NCBI RefSeq assembly: GCF_028532725.1
Contig: NZ_JAQKGU010000002.1
Location: 310,001-374,000, forward strand
Length of the DNA stretch: 64,000 nucleotides
Direction: 5' to 3'
Source: Desulfovibrio sp. Fe33
GTDB taxonomy: Bacteria > Desulfobacterota > Desulfovibrionia > Desulfovibrionales > Desulfovibrionaceae
Shown: piece after piece, positions 1-8,967 of the stretch
How positions within the stretch are numbered: position 1 is the stretch's first letter
Layout: every line of letters begins with the position of its first letter
Program-made: the position numbers and the translations under genes
Notes under the pieces: model-generated
Told to the model about the DNA's origin: nothing
Databases searched by the model: none
Seen by the model: the letters and a program-made list of their open reading frames with translations, nothing else

Positions 1-3000
1 CGACGGGACATGGACGTTCATCCCGGACGAGCATTTCTACGGCGAGATAACGCTCCGTTATATGGTCACGGACGGCGTGCATACCGTTCCCGCAGTCGGC
101 GTCATCCGCATTGCGGAGGTGAATGACGCCCCTGTGATGGCCGATCCGGCTGCGGCGGATGTCGTCGAAGGCGGCGTCCTTTTATCTGACCGGCTGGAAT
201 CCAGCGACGTGGACGACAACGAGGTCGCGGTCTTCAGCGTGTCGGAAGGGCATACGGCCCCTCCGGGCTTCGTCCTCGAAGCCGACGGCGCGTACAGTTT
301 CGACGCGACGGTGTCCGCTTATGACCATCTGAACGTGGGGGACTCCGTTGTCCTGACCATCCCGGTGACGGTCACGGACAGGGCCGGGGCCACGGATGAC
401 ACTTTGGTGCGCATCACGGTCAACGGGACCAACGATACGCCGGTGGCCGGGGCCGAGGTCCTGGCGGCCGCCGACGAAGGTGCGGCCGTGGTGAACGGGC
501 GGCTCACAGCCTTTGACGCGGATGACGGCGCGGTCCTGATTTTCACGGTGAGCGAGGGGGCCGCAACGCCCGCCGGGTTCACCCTGAACCCTGACGGCTC
601 TTTCTCGTTCGATCCTGCGGACGCGGCCTATGAACATTTGGCCGTGGGCGATTCCGCTACCCTGACCGTGCCGGTGACGGTCACGGACGAGCACGGTGCC
701 ACGGACGACACCCTGGTGCGCATCACAGTCAACGGGACCAACGATACGCCGGTGGCCGGGGCCGAGGTCCTGGCCGCTGCGGACGAGGGCGCGGCCGTTG
801 TGAACGGGCGGCTCACGGCCGTTGACGCGGATGACGGCGCGATCCTGACCTTCTCGGTGAGCGAAGGCGTTGCCGCGCCCGCCGGGTTCACCCTGAACCC
901 TGACGGCTCTTTCTCGTTCGATCCCGCGGACGCGGCCTACGAGCACCTGGCCGTGGGCGATTCCGTGACCCTGACCGTGCCGGTGACGGTCACGGACGAG
1001 CACGGTGCCGCCGACGTTTCTCAGGTGCGCATCACGGTCAACGGGACCAACGATACGCCGGTGGCCGGGGCCGAGGTCCTGGCCGCTGCGGACGAGGGCG
1101 CGGCCGTGGTGAACGGGCGGCTCACGGCCGTTGACGCGGACGACGGCGCGGCTCTGACCTTCACGGTGAGCGAAGGCGTTGCCGCACCCGCCGGGTTCAC
1201 CCTGAACCCGGACGGCTCTTTTGTGTTCGATCCCGCGGACGCGGCCTATGAACATCTGGCCGTGGGCGATTCCGTGACCCTGACCGTGCCGGTGACGGTC
1301 ACGGACGAGCATGGGGCCGTGGACGTTTCGCAGGTGCGCATCACGGTCAACGGGACCAACGACGCGCCGGTGGCGAGTGAATCCCTCGCCTTCGCCATCA
1401 GTGAAGATTCGACCCTGCTTCTTGTCGCAGATCAGCTTTTGGCCAACGTCACCGATATCGACGGGGATGATCTGAGCGTCAGGAATCTTGTCGTGGAAAA
1501 CGGCACGGTTGCCGACAACGGCAACGGCACGTGGACCTATACTCCGGACGAACATTTCAGCGGAGAGGTCGCACTTTCCTTCGACGTGTTTGACGGAACA
1601 GCATCCACACGCGTCGGCGGGACGGTCTCCATCGAGGCCGTCGCCGACGGGGCGGCTATCATTCTCGAAGGCGTTTCCGGAGAGTCCCTAGCTTCCTTCG
1701 GCGATGAGAACATCATCGGAAGCGGCGGCCAGGCGACATTGAGCGGTTGGGAAACGGACAATGTCGGCGGTTACATCGAATCACACAACGACACGGTTTA
1801 CGGGGTCGGGGACGGCAGGGGGATGGTGGTCGAGCTGGAGAGAAATTCCGGCGACGCCAGCAACATCTATCAGTACGTGGACGTCGAGGCGGGCGACACC
1901 GTAAGGTTGACGTTCGATTTGTCGGCCCGGGCGGGAAGGGGCGGAGAGGACTCCGCCGTGGACGTCATGTGGGAAGGTGTGGTGGTCGATACCATCGTTC
2001 CGGACGTGTCGTGGGAAAGTTACAGCTACACCTTCACCGCTACCACCGACAACCCCCGGCTCGAACTGAAGGCCACCGACAACAATTCCACGGGGGCCGT
2101 GCTGGACGTTATCCAGGTGAGCGAAGTCATCACCGACACCCTCGAAGACACGGCCGTCGCCCTCAAGCTCGACGCCCAACTGATCGATACGGATGGTTCG
2201 GAGACTCTCCAATCCCTTACCGTGGACAATCTTGCCGTCGGTTCGGTCGTGAGCGACGGCGTGAACGAAGTCGTCGTCACCGAAGCGGGACAGGCCGTCG
2301 ACGTCAGGGATTGGGACTGGAACAACCTGACGATTCTGCCCGAACCGAATTTCAACGGGGAGTTGGCGGTCCATGTGTCCGCGACCACCCTGGAGGGCAA
2401 CGGCGACGTCAAGACCACAACCGCGTCCACTTCTTTCGACATCGTCCCGGTTAACGACGCCACGGAAGTTTCCGGCCCTACCGCGTTTGCCACGGACGAG
2501 GATACCGCCATCATCCTTACGGAGGCCCAACTCCTGGCCAATGCCACGGATATCGACGGGGACGTGCTGATAGTCGGGAATCTCACGGCTGAAAACGGCT
2601 CCGTCATCGACAACGGCGACGGGACTTGGACCTTCCTTCCCGGCGAGGACTTCAACGGCGAGGCCAGGCTGGTATACGATATTTTCGACGGCGCGGGCTT
2701 TGTGTCCACATCCGGGACCATAGACGTCGCGGCCGTCAATGACGCGCCCGTGGCCGATGAAGCCGAGGCCGCCGCCGACGAGGGGGGCGCGGTCGTCCAC
2801 GGACAGGTCGCGGCCGTTGACGCGGATGACGGCGCGGTCCTGACCTACGCCCTCGGCCAGGGGGCTGCCGCGCCCGCCGGGTTCACCCTGAACGCGGACG
2901 GCTCTTTCTCGTTTGATCCCACCGGCGAGGCCTACGAGCACCTCGGCGCGGGCGATTCCGTAACCCTGACCGTGCCGGTGACGGTCACGGACGAGCACGG

Positions 3001-6000
3001 GGCTGCGGACGACACCCTGATACGCATCACGGTCAACGGGACCAATGACGCGCCGGTGGCCGGGGCCGAGGTCCTGGCCGCCGCCGACGAAGGGGCGGCC
3101 GTCGTGAACGGGCGGCTCACGGCTGTTGACGCGGACGACGGCGCGGTCCTGACCTTCACGGTGAGCGAGGGCGTTGCCGCGCCCGCCGGGTTCACCCTGA
3201 ACGCGGACGGCTCTTTCTCGTTCGATCCCACCGGCGAGGCTTACGGGCACCTTGGTACGGGCGATTCCGTGACCCTGACCGTGCCGGTGACGGTCACGGA
3301 CGAACATGGGGCCGTGGATGTTTCGCAGGTGCGCATCACGGTCAACGGGACCAACGACGCGCCCGTGGCCGGGGCCGAGGTCCTGGCCGCCGCCGACGAG
3401 GGGGGCGCGGTCGTCCACGGACAGGTGGCGGCCGTTGACGCGGATGACGGCGCGGTCCTGACTTACGCCCTCGGCCAGGGGGCTGCCGCGCCCGCCGGGT
3501 TCATTCTGAACGCGGACGGCTCTTTCGCGTTTGATCCCTCCGGCGAGGTCTACGAGCACCTCGGCGCGGGCGATTCCGTGACCCTGACCGTGCCGGTGAC
3601 GGTCACGGACGAGCACGGGGCTGCGGACGACACCCTGATACGCATCACGGTCAACGGGACCAACGACGCGCCCGTGGTGGTTGAGAGCGTGGCTTTCACA
3701 GGTCGGGAAGATACCGTTTTCGTCATCACCGAAGAGCAGCTTCTCACCACGGCCTCGGATGTGGACGGGGGCGCTTTGAGCGTCCGAAGCCTCGCCTCCG
3801 CGAACGGGACCGTTTTCGATAACGGCGACGGGACATGGACCTTTACTCCGGACGAGCATTTCAGCGGCCAGGCGGCCTTGAGTTATGAAGTCTTTGACGG
3901 CGTGGATTCCACTCCGGCCGAAGGCATAATCTCCCTGAGCGCCGTGGCGGATGCGCCCACCCTTTTCATCCAGGTGGCGAATCTGGACGTTCAGCCCAAC
4001 GAGATAGCCGATTTCAGCACCTCCCCGACAGGGGTCCGGTTCGACCTGACGAACCATGACGCGCAGACCGTGGCGGGGACTACCGACCGTTGGGACGCGG
4101 CCGAGGCGACGGGATCGGATTTCGACGACGTTTTTTCCTTCAACGATTTGCAGGCGGGAGAGACATATACGGTCCACGGAGGAGGCGGCGTCAACACTAT
4201 TGATCTGTCCGCTTTCCCCAGCGGACGCGTGGTGCTGGACAACGAGGCCCGCACCCTCACCGTTGATGTGGACGGCGAGGGAAATACGGCGGTCATCCAT
4301 TACGACAACGTCACCAGGGTGGATTTCGATTCATCGGTATTCGACGGCTCTCCGCATTCCGTGGAGCTGGCGACGGATCATGACTGGCGTATCGAAGGCA
4401 AAGAGCTTGAAGTCTTCAGCCACGGAGGCAGCGATTGGGCCGTCACGCCGGTCGGATTCGAAGGAGCTTTGGATGAGAACTTCACGCTTCAAGCCACCGT
4501 CACGGCCCATAACGACGGCTCATGGGCCAACGGGGCCATTGTCTTCGACTATCAGGACGAAAACAATTTCAAGATGGCCGTCGCCAGGATCGGCGCGGAC
4601 AACTGGGCTATCGAGCAATTCAGCGACGGCGTGCATACGACCGTGACCAACACCGGCTACATCCGGTTGGACCGCGAAGTGCCCAATACCATTGAACTGA
4701 GGGTCGAGGGCAGTGTCGCGTCGATTTATTCGAACGGCGTCCTGCAAGTGTCGCATGATTTCGGCGAGCCGTTGAACGACGGGCGGATCGGCGTGGCCAC
4801 AAACAACTCCCATTCTTCCTTCGAACTCGATATGGCGCCGTCGAACTGGGCTCCTTCGGTGGAAGACTACGATCTGCGAATGCAGATTCAGGAAGGAGAG
4901 ATCACCACGGAAAACGTGCTTCGCGACGCGGTCGATCCCGAAGGAGCGGAACTTGTCCTGGCCGGTTTCAGCCAGGGCGGGCACGGCACGGTCGTGGACA
5001 ACGGCGATGGGACGTTTTCCTACCGCCCGGTCGAAGGCTGGGTCGGATCGGACAGCTTTACCTATCAAATCAGCGACGGCGAAAATGTCACGGAGGGCGT
5101 CGTCAATATCGATGTTCAGGGCAACGCAGCCGTTTCCGTCCTCCGGGGCGAATCCTTCAGTCTGGATCTCGGTGCGAGCCTGGTGGACGCCGACGGATCG
5201 GAAACCCTCACCGTGGGCCTTGAGGGCGTTCCCGAAGGCGTCGTGGTGACGGACGGCTCGGTCACGCGTACCGCCGGAGCGGACGGCAAGATCGATGCCA
5301 CCGGTATGGACACCAACCTGATGACCATGACGCCGCCAGCCGGATACTCCGAAAGCTTCGACGTGACGGTCCGCGCCACGGCCACGGAAACGGACGGCGG
5401 TTCCATCGACGCGACCAGCGTCTTCAGCGTCTTCATCATCAACGACGCGCCGCTCGTAGCCGGTCCTGCCGAGTTTGCCCTGGCCGAGGATGGGACTCTC
5501 GTCATCAGCTCCGACGACCTGCTCGCCAACGCATCCGATTCCAATAATGACGTGTTGTCGGTAGTAAACCTCACTGCGACGGGCGGCGTTATTTCGGACA
5601 ACGGCGACGGCACATGGACTTTCACGCCGGATGAGAACTTCAACGGCCGGATCGACCTGAGCTACGATGTCGACGACGGCATGGATTCGGTCCCGGCAAC
5701 CGGAATTATCCTCGTTTCCGCAGTCAACGACGCGCCGGAAGCGTCCGTGCCCGCCGACCTGGCCACGGACGAGGATACCCCCGTCGTGCTCACTCGCGAG
5801 CAGCTTCTGGCTGATGCCTTCGACGTGGACGGGGATACGCTCAGCATCGAGAATCTGACCATAGGAAACGGCACGCTCACGGACAACGGCGACAACACCT
5901 GGACCTTTGTTCCTGATGAGCATTTCAGCGGGGATGCGGCCGTTTCCTACGACGTGTCCGACGGGACCGTGTTTGTCCATGTGGACGGCACGCTCGCCGT

Positions 6001-7738
6001 TGCCGGTGTGGCCGACGGCGCGGTCATAACCCTGGAAGGCGTCCCCGGCGAGACCCTTGCCGCCTTTGGCGACGAGAACATCTCCGGGCGCGGCGGCTCG
6101 GCGACGTTGAGCGGGTGGGAGACGGACAATACCGGCGGCTACATCGAATCCTACGAGGACTGGGTCTACGGGGTCGAGGACGGCAGGGGAATGGTGGTGG
6201 AGCTTGAGAGGAACGCGGGCGACGCCAGCAACATCTATCGTTACGTGGATGTCGAGGCGGGCGACACCGTCAGGTTGACGTTCGACCTTACGGCCCGGGC
6301 CGATGGCGCGGGCGAGGCTTCCGCCGTGGACGTCATGTGGGAAGGCGCGGTGGTCGACACCATCATTCCTGATGTGGCCTGGGAAAGCTACAGCTATACC
6401 TTCACCGCGACTGCCGACCAGCCCAGGCTGGAGCTCAAGGCGACGAATAACGACGGCTGGGGGGCCGTGCTGGACGTCATCCAGGTGAGCGAAGTCATCA
6501 CCGACGTTCTCGAGGATTCGGCCGTGGCCATCAAGCTTGATGCCCAACTGATCGACACCGACGGTTCGGAAACCCTGCAATCTCTCACCGTCGACGATCT
6601 CGCGGTTGGTTCGGTCGTGAGCGACGGCGTGAACGAAATTGCCGTCACCGAAGCCGGACAGGCGGTGGACGTGAAGGATTGGGACTGGAACAACCTGACC
6701 GTCACCCCGCAGCCCGACTTCAACGGCGAACTGGTGATTCAAGTGTCCGCGACCACCCTGGACGCGGGCGGCGACGTCAAGACGACCACGGCGTCCACCT
6801 CCTTCGACATCATGGCGGTCAACGACGCGCCGAGGGTGACGGCCGTGGACAATCCGGTCGCCGCGGGCGTCACCCAGACCATAGCCGTGGTCTCCGACGT
6901 TGACGGGGTTGTCGAGAGCGACACCCTGTCCGCGGAACACGGCGTCGTGTCCATGGATGCGGACGGCAATATCCTCTACACGGCCGATGACGGGTACTCG
7001 GGAGCGGACACCGTGACCGTTTCGGTGGTCGATGATTCCGGGGCCGTCACCCTACAGACGCTGAACCTGGAAGTCATGAACGGCATTGTCGGCACGGCCA
7101 TGGGCGACGCCCTGTTCGGAACGGCGGGGAACGACTACATCTCCGGTCTTGACGGAGGCGACCTGCTGACGGGCGGCGCGGGCAACGACTACCTGTCGGG
7201 AGGAGAGGGCGGCGACGCCATTTCGGATATATCCGGAAACGACACGCTGGACGGGGGCGGCGGTGACGACAACCTGTCGGCGGGAGAGGGGGAAGACCTT
7301 CTCTTGGGCGGCGACGGCAACGACTACATGACGGGCGGCGGTGGAAACGATGAACTGTACGGCGGTGCCGGAAGCGACACGGCCTCCTTTGCCGGGCTTC
7401 GGGATGAGTACGTGATCGAGGCGGGCGAGGACGGCGGTTTCCTTGTGACCGATACCGTTGCCGGGCGGGATGGCCAGGACCTTCTTTACGAAATGGAGCT
7501 ACTGGAGTTCAACGATCGGACTCTGGAATACAACGGCGAGGATTGGGTTCAGCAGATCGAAGGCGGGGCGGAAGCGATGGCCGCGCAGGCCGAAGGCGAC
7601 TGGGTCGCGGAGGTGGAAGAGCCCGTGGCGGCGGAAACCACGGCCACGACCGCCGAACCCGACATGGACCCCGGAGCGGAGGACGGCACGGCCGTCACGC
7701 CCCCGGATGCGACGGAGGAAAACACGCCCGTCATTTAA
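1..7738 (+). CDS. Giant VCBS/cadherin-like and RTX-repeat adhesin, 3' part
   Basis: The reading frame is open from base 2 and the protein begins in mid-domain, so the gene starts upstream of the window. About 2,578 residues are visible. Successive Ig-like modules each end in an NDAPV or NDTPV linker, typical of VCBS and cadherin-like tandem repeats of bacterial surface adhesins. Two copies of a jelly-roll-like module (FGDENI, then GGYIES) lie near 1640-2456 and 6007-6826, and a LamG-like stretch lies near 4380-4830. The C-terminus has glycine- and aspartate-rich RTX nonapeptides, which bind calcium and mark type I secretion substrates, followed by an acidic, Ala/Thr/Pro-rich tail. I infer a secreted or surface-anchored biofilm adhesin. 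No membrane anchor is seen, and no type I exporter genes lie in the window. Confidence 0.9.
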   Translation, partial: DGTWTFIPDEHFYGEITLRYMVTDGVHTVPAVGVIRIAEVNDAPVMADPAAADVVEGGVLLSDRLESSDVDDNEVAVFSVSEGHTAPPGFVLEADGAYSFDATVSAYDHLNVGDSVVLTIPVTVTDRAGATDDTLVRITVNGTNDTPVAGAEVLAAADEGAAVVNGRLTAFDADDGAVLIFTVSEGAATPAGFTLNPDGSFSFDPADAAYEHLAVGDSATLTVPVTVTDEHGATDDTLVRITVNGTNDTPVAGAEVLAAADEGAAVVNGRLTAVDADDGAILTFSVSEGVAAPAGFTLNPDGSFSFDPADAAYEHLAVGDSVTLTVPVTVTDEHGAADVSQVRITVNGTNDTPVAGAEVLAAADEGAAVVNGRLTAVDADDGAALTFTVSEGVAAPAGFTLNPDGSFVFDPADAAYEHLAVGDSVTLTVPVTVTDEHGAVDVSQVRITVNGTNDAPVASESLAFAISEDSTLLLVADQLLANVTDIDGDDLSVRNLVVENGTVADNGNGTWTYTPDEHFSGEVALSFDVFDGTASTRVGGTVSIEAVADGAAIILEGVSGESLASFGDENIIGSGGQATLSGWETDNVGGYIESHNDTVYGVGDGRGMVVELERNSGDASNIYQYVDVEAGDTVRLTFDLSARAGRGGEDSAVDVMWEGVVVDTIVPDVSWESYSYTFTATTDNPRLELKATDNNSTGAVLDVIQVSEVITDTLEDTAVALKLDAQLIDTDGSETLQSLTVDNLAVGSVVSDGVNEVVVTEAGQAVDVRDWDWNNLTILPEPNFNGELAVHVSATTLEGNGDVKTTTASTSFDIVPVNDATEVSGPTAFATDEDTAIILTEAQLLANATDIDGDVLIVGNLTAENGSVIDNGDGTWTFLPGEDFNGEARLVYDIFDGAGFVSTSGTIDVAAVNDAPVADEAEAAADEGGAVVHGQVAAVDADDGAVLTYALGQGAAAPAGFTLNADGSFSFDPTGEAYEHLGAGDSVTLTVPVTVTDEHGAADDTLIRITVNGTNDAPVAGAEVLAAADEGAAVVNGRLTAVDADDGAVLTFTVSEGVAAPAGFTLNADGSFSFDPTGEAYGHLGTGDSVTLTVPVTVTDEHGAVDVSQVRITVNGTNDAPVAGAEVLAAADEGGAVVHGQVAAVDADDGAVLTYALGQGAAAPAGFILNADGSFAFDPSGEVYEHLGAGDSVTLTVPVTVTDEHGAADDTLIRITVNGTNDAPVVVESVAFTGREDTVFVITEEQLLTTASDVDGGALSVRSLASANGTVFDNGDGTWTFTPDEHFSGQAALSYEVFDGVDSTPAEGIISLSAVADAPTLFIQVANLDVQPNEIADFSTSPTGVRFDLTNHDAQTVAGTTDRWDAAEATGSDFDDVFSFNDLQAGETYTVHGGGGVNTIDLSAFPSGRVVLDNEARTLTVDVDGEGNTAVIHYDNVTRVDFDSSVFDGSPHSVELATDHDWRIEGKELEVFSHGGSDWAVTPVGFEGALDENFTLQATVTAHNDGSWANGAIVFDYQDENNFKMAVARIGADNWAIEQFSDGVHTTVTNTGYIRLDREVPNTIELRVEGSVASIYSNGVLQVSHDFGEPLNDGRIGVATNNSHSSFELDMAPSNWAPSVEDYDLRMQIQEGEITTENVLRDAVDPEGAELVLAGFSQGGHGTVVDNGDGTFSYRPVEGWVGSDSFTYQISDGENVTEGVVNIDVQGNAAVSVLRGESFSLDLGASLVDADGSETLTVGLEGVPEGVVVTDGSVTRTAGADGKIDATGMDTNLMTMTPPAGYSESFDVTVRATATETDGGSIDATSVFSVFIINDAPLVAGPAEFALAEDGTLVISSDDLLANASDSNNDVLSVVNLTATGGVISDNGDGTWTFTPDENFNGRIDLSYDVDDGMDSVPATGIILVSAVNDAPEASVPADLATDEDTPVVLTREQLLADAFDVDGDTLSIENLTIGNGTLTDNGDNTWTFVPDEHFSGDAAVSYDVSDGTVFVHVDGTLAVAGVADGAVITLEGVPGETLAAFGDENISGRGGSATLSGWETDNTGGYIESYEDWVYGVEDGRGMVVELERNAGDASNIYRYVDVEAGDTVRLTFDLTARADGAGEASAVDVMWEGAVVDTIIPDVAWESYSYTFTATADQPRLELKATNNDGWGAVLDVIQVSEVITDVLEDSAVAIKLDAQLIDTDGSETLQSLTVDDLAVGSVVSDGVNEIAVTEAGQAVDVKDWDWNNLTVTPQPDFNGELVIQVSATTLDAGGDVKTTTASTSFDIMAVNDAPRVTAVDNPVAAGVTQTIAVVSDVDGVVESDTLSAEHGVVSMDADGNILYTADDGYSGADTVTVSVVDDSGAVTLQTLNLEVMNGIVGTAMGDALFGTAGNDYISGLDGGDLLTGGAGNDYLSGGEGGDAISDISGNDTLDGGGGDDNLSAGEGEDLLLGGDGNDYMTGGGGNDELYGGAGSDTASFAGLRDEYVIEAGEDGGFLVTDTVAGRDGQDLLYEMELLEFNDRTLEYNGEDWVQQIEGGAEAMAAQAEGDWVAEVEEPVAAETTATTAEPDMDPGAEDGTAVTPPDATEENTPVI
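421..1348 (+). repeat. Three 309-bp near-identical VCBS repeat units
   Basis: The phrase encoding NGTNDTPV recurs at about 422, 731, 1040 and 1349, an exact 309-bp (103-aa) period. The units differ at few positions, which points to recent homogenisation or expansion. A related block follows near 2737-3661. Confidence 0.9.
1639..2456 (+). repeat. About 820-bp module, first copy (second copy at 6007-6826)
   Basis: Encodes a jelly-roll-like module followed by a linker domain (from ADGAAIILEGV to STSFDIV). A second copy lies about 4.37 kb downstream with the same residue order and most residues conserved. This is a long-range duplication inside the adhesin gene. Confidence 0.85.
2737..3661 (+). 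repeat. Second block of 309-bp VCBS repeat units
   Basis: The linker phrase recurs near 3035, 3344 and 3653 with the same 309-bp spacing as the first block. Units alternate between a VVNGRLTAVDADDGA type and a VVHGQVAAVDADDGA type, so two unit families have been interleaved. Confidence 0.88.
7091..7398 (+). repeat. RTX calcium-binding nonapeptide repeats
   Basis: Encodes a run of GGxGxD-type nonapeptides (for example GGAGNDYLSG and GGDGNDYMTGG). These form a calcium-dependent beta-roll in type I secreted proteins and precede the C-terminal secretion region. Confidence 0.9.
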
Positions 7739-7796
7739 CGCGGGGAAGAAATGCGGTCGCGTGCCGTATTCCCCGGCATCTTCCACTTGGATATCA

Positions 7797-7826
7797 GGCC
7801 CCGGACGCGCGTCCGGGGCCTTCGCT
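7797..7826 (+). terminator. Rho-independent terminator of the adhesin gene
   Basis: A perfect GGCCCCGGACGC/GCGTCCGGGGCC hairpin lies about 60 bp after the adhesin stop and is followed by TTCGCTTTTT. Confidence 0.85.
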
Positions 7827-7961
7827 TTTTGTTGCGCGCATTCCGGGGCGGGCTTGACGCGGGCGGCATGGAATGGGGATGATGCGCTGCATGGCTGTCA
7901 TCGGCCCGGCCGACCGCTTTGAGCCGGGCACAGGAAGAACACTGTATCCTTTGGAGAGAAC

Positions 7962-8318
7962 ATGTCCCTGATTCTGTTGCATTATCCAAGTTGAACCACG
8001 TCGCGCAAGGCCAAGGCTTGGCTTGAGGACAACGGCGTGGAGTTCGTGATCCGGCATATCGTCAACGAGACCCCGACCCGTGAGGAGTTCCTGGCGTGGA
8101 AAGGGATCGCCGGGGGGGACAAGAAACGGTTCGTCAACACGAACGGCAAGAAATACAAGGAACTCGGCTTGAAGGACACCATCGACGCCATGTCCGACGA
8201 GGCGTTGTTCACTTTGCTGGAGACGGACGGGATGCTCGTCAAACGTCCCATCCTCGTTGGCGGCGATATGGTCCTGATCGGTTTCAGGCAGGCCGAATGG
8301 GAAGCGGCCCTGCCGTAG
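7962..8318 (+). CDS. ArsC/Spx-family thioredoxin-fold selenoprotein (in-frame UGA)
   Basis: A 118-aa protein if the TGA at 7992-7994 is read as selenocysteine, residue 11. The N-terminus then reads MSLILLHYPSU followed by TTSRKAKAWLEDNGVEF, the classic ArsC/Spx layout in which the redox Cys sits after YPS and before TxRKAxxWL. Downstream the frame continues with ArsC-family features (DIxNETPTREEF-like, KKRFVNTNGKKYKELGLKD, ending in the RPILVGG motif) to a TAG stop. GGAGAG sits 4-9 bp before the ATG. A start after the TGA would delete the first beta strand and the redox centre. It probably acts as a cytoplasmic thiol or selenol oxidoreductase. Arsenate reduction is not shown, as no ars genes are nearby. 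Confidence 0.85.
7995..8030 (+). promoter_or_regulatory. Candidate bacterial SECIS element of the ArsC-like gene
   Basis: An imperfect hairpin starts 11 nt after the UGA. CAAG (8006-8009) and CC (8011-8012) pair with GG (8020-8021) and CTTG (8022-8025), with a bulged G and a 7-nt loop AAGGCTT. Position and the GG in the loop fit bacterial SECIS elements, but it is the weakest of the three in this window. Confidence 0.55.
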
Positions 8319-8453
8319 CCGCGTGCCGGGAGCGCGGCAGGTTGCTATTGCGGCGCGGCTAGGAAAATGATTTGTCGCGGGACTTGTGCCGCCGGGAGAT
8401 AGGATACATACTATGTCCAGGTGAATACAATCCAGCCCTGAAGGAGTTTTATT

Positions 8454-8750
8454 ATGTGCAAGAACTGCGGTTGCAATTCCGGCAAGGACAAGGCTGCCCA
8501 CCAGCACGCCCATGGCGGCAAGGACAGCCACGAACACGAGCATGAGCATCAGCATTCCCATGTGCATGAGCATACGCATGAGGACGGGACCACCCATACC
8601 CACGAACACAGCCATCTGCACAGCCATTCGCACACCCATGGCCATGAGCATGGGGTCGGGGAGGAGCATGAACACGGCCACGGCGCGCACAGCCACGATG
8701 GTGACCACGCCCACGACGGCGGCGACGGGCACGGCCACAGCCACGATTAG
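8454..8750 (+). CDS. HypB-N-terminus-like Cys/His-rich metal-binding protein
   Basis: A 98-aa protein beginning MCKNCGCNS, which resembles the MCxxCGC nickel-binding start of hydrogenase maturation protein HypB. About a third of the rest is histidine, mostly in HEH, HSH and HGH runs with Asp, Glu and Gly between. There is no GTPase domain, so this is only the metal-binding part as a free gene. AAGGAG precedes the ATG. A role as a nickel or zinc store or shuttle is inferred. Sulfate reducers need nickel for hydrogenases, but no hydrogenase or hyp gene lies in the window. Confidence 0.75.
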   Translation: MCKNCGCNSGKDKAAHQHAHGGKDSHEHEHEHQHSHVHEHTHEDGTTHTHEHSHLHSHSHTHGHEHGVGEEHEHGHGAHSHDGDHAHDGGDGHGHSHD

Positions 8751-8967
8751 CCGACGGTTCGGCCGAACCTGCGGCCTCAGGCGCAAAAACGTCCGGCGCG
8801 AGGCTGGACGGTCACGGCTCGGCAGGTTTTCCCTCCGGGCCTTTTTGTTCGATGGCGATGAAAATTCCGGGCTCGCGTGCTGATTTTTCGGGCCGCGAGG
8901 CCGTTTTCGCCGTTGTGTTCGGCCGCCTGTCGGGCCACGGCAGGGAAACGCCTCCCCGGAGGGAAGC

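Noticed and set aside
1781-6940. Very long open frames on the minus strand across the adhesin gene (800+ residues)
   Set aside because: They lie antisense to a repetitive, high-GC gene with strong codon bias. Their sequences are Arg/Gly/His-rich with no family features and no ribosome-binding sites.
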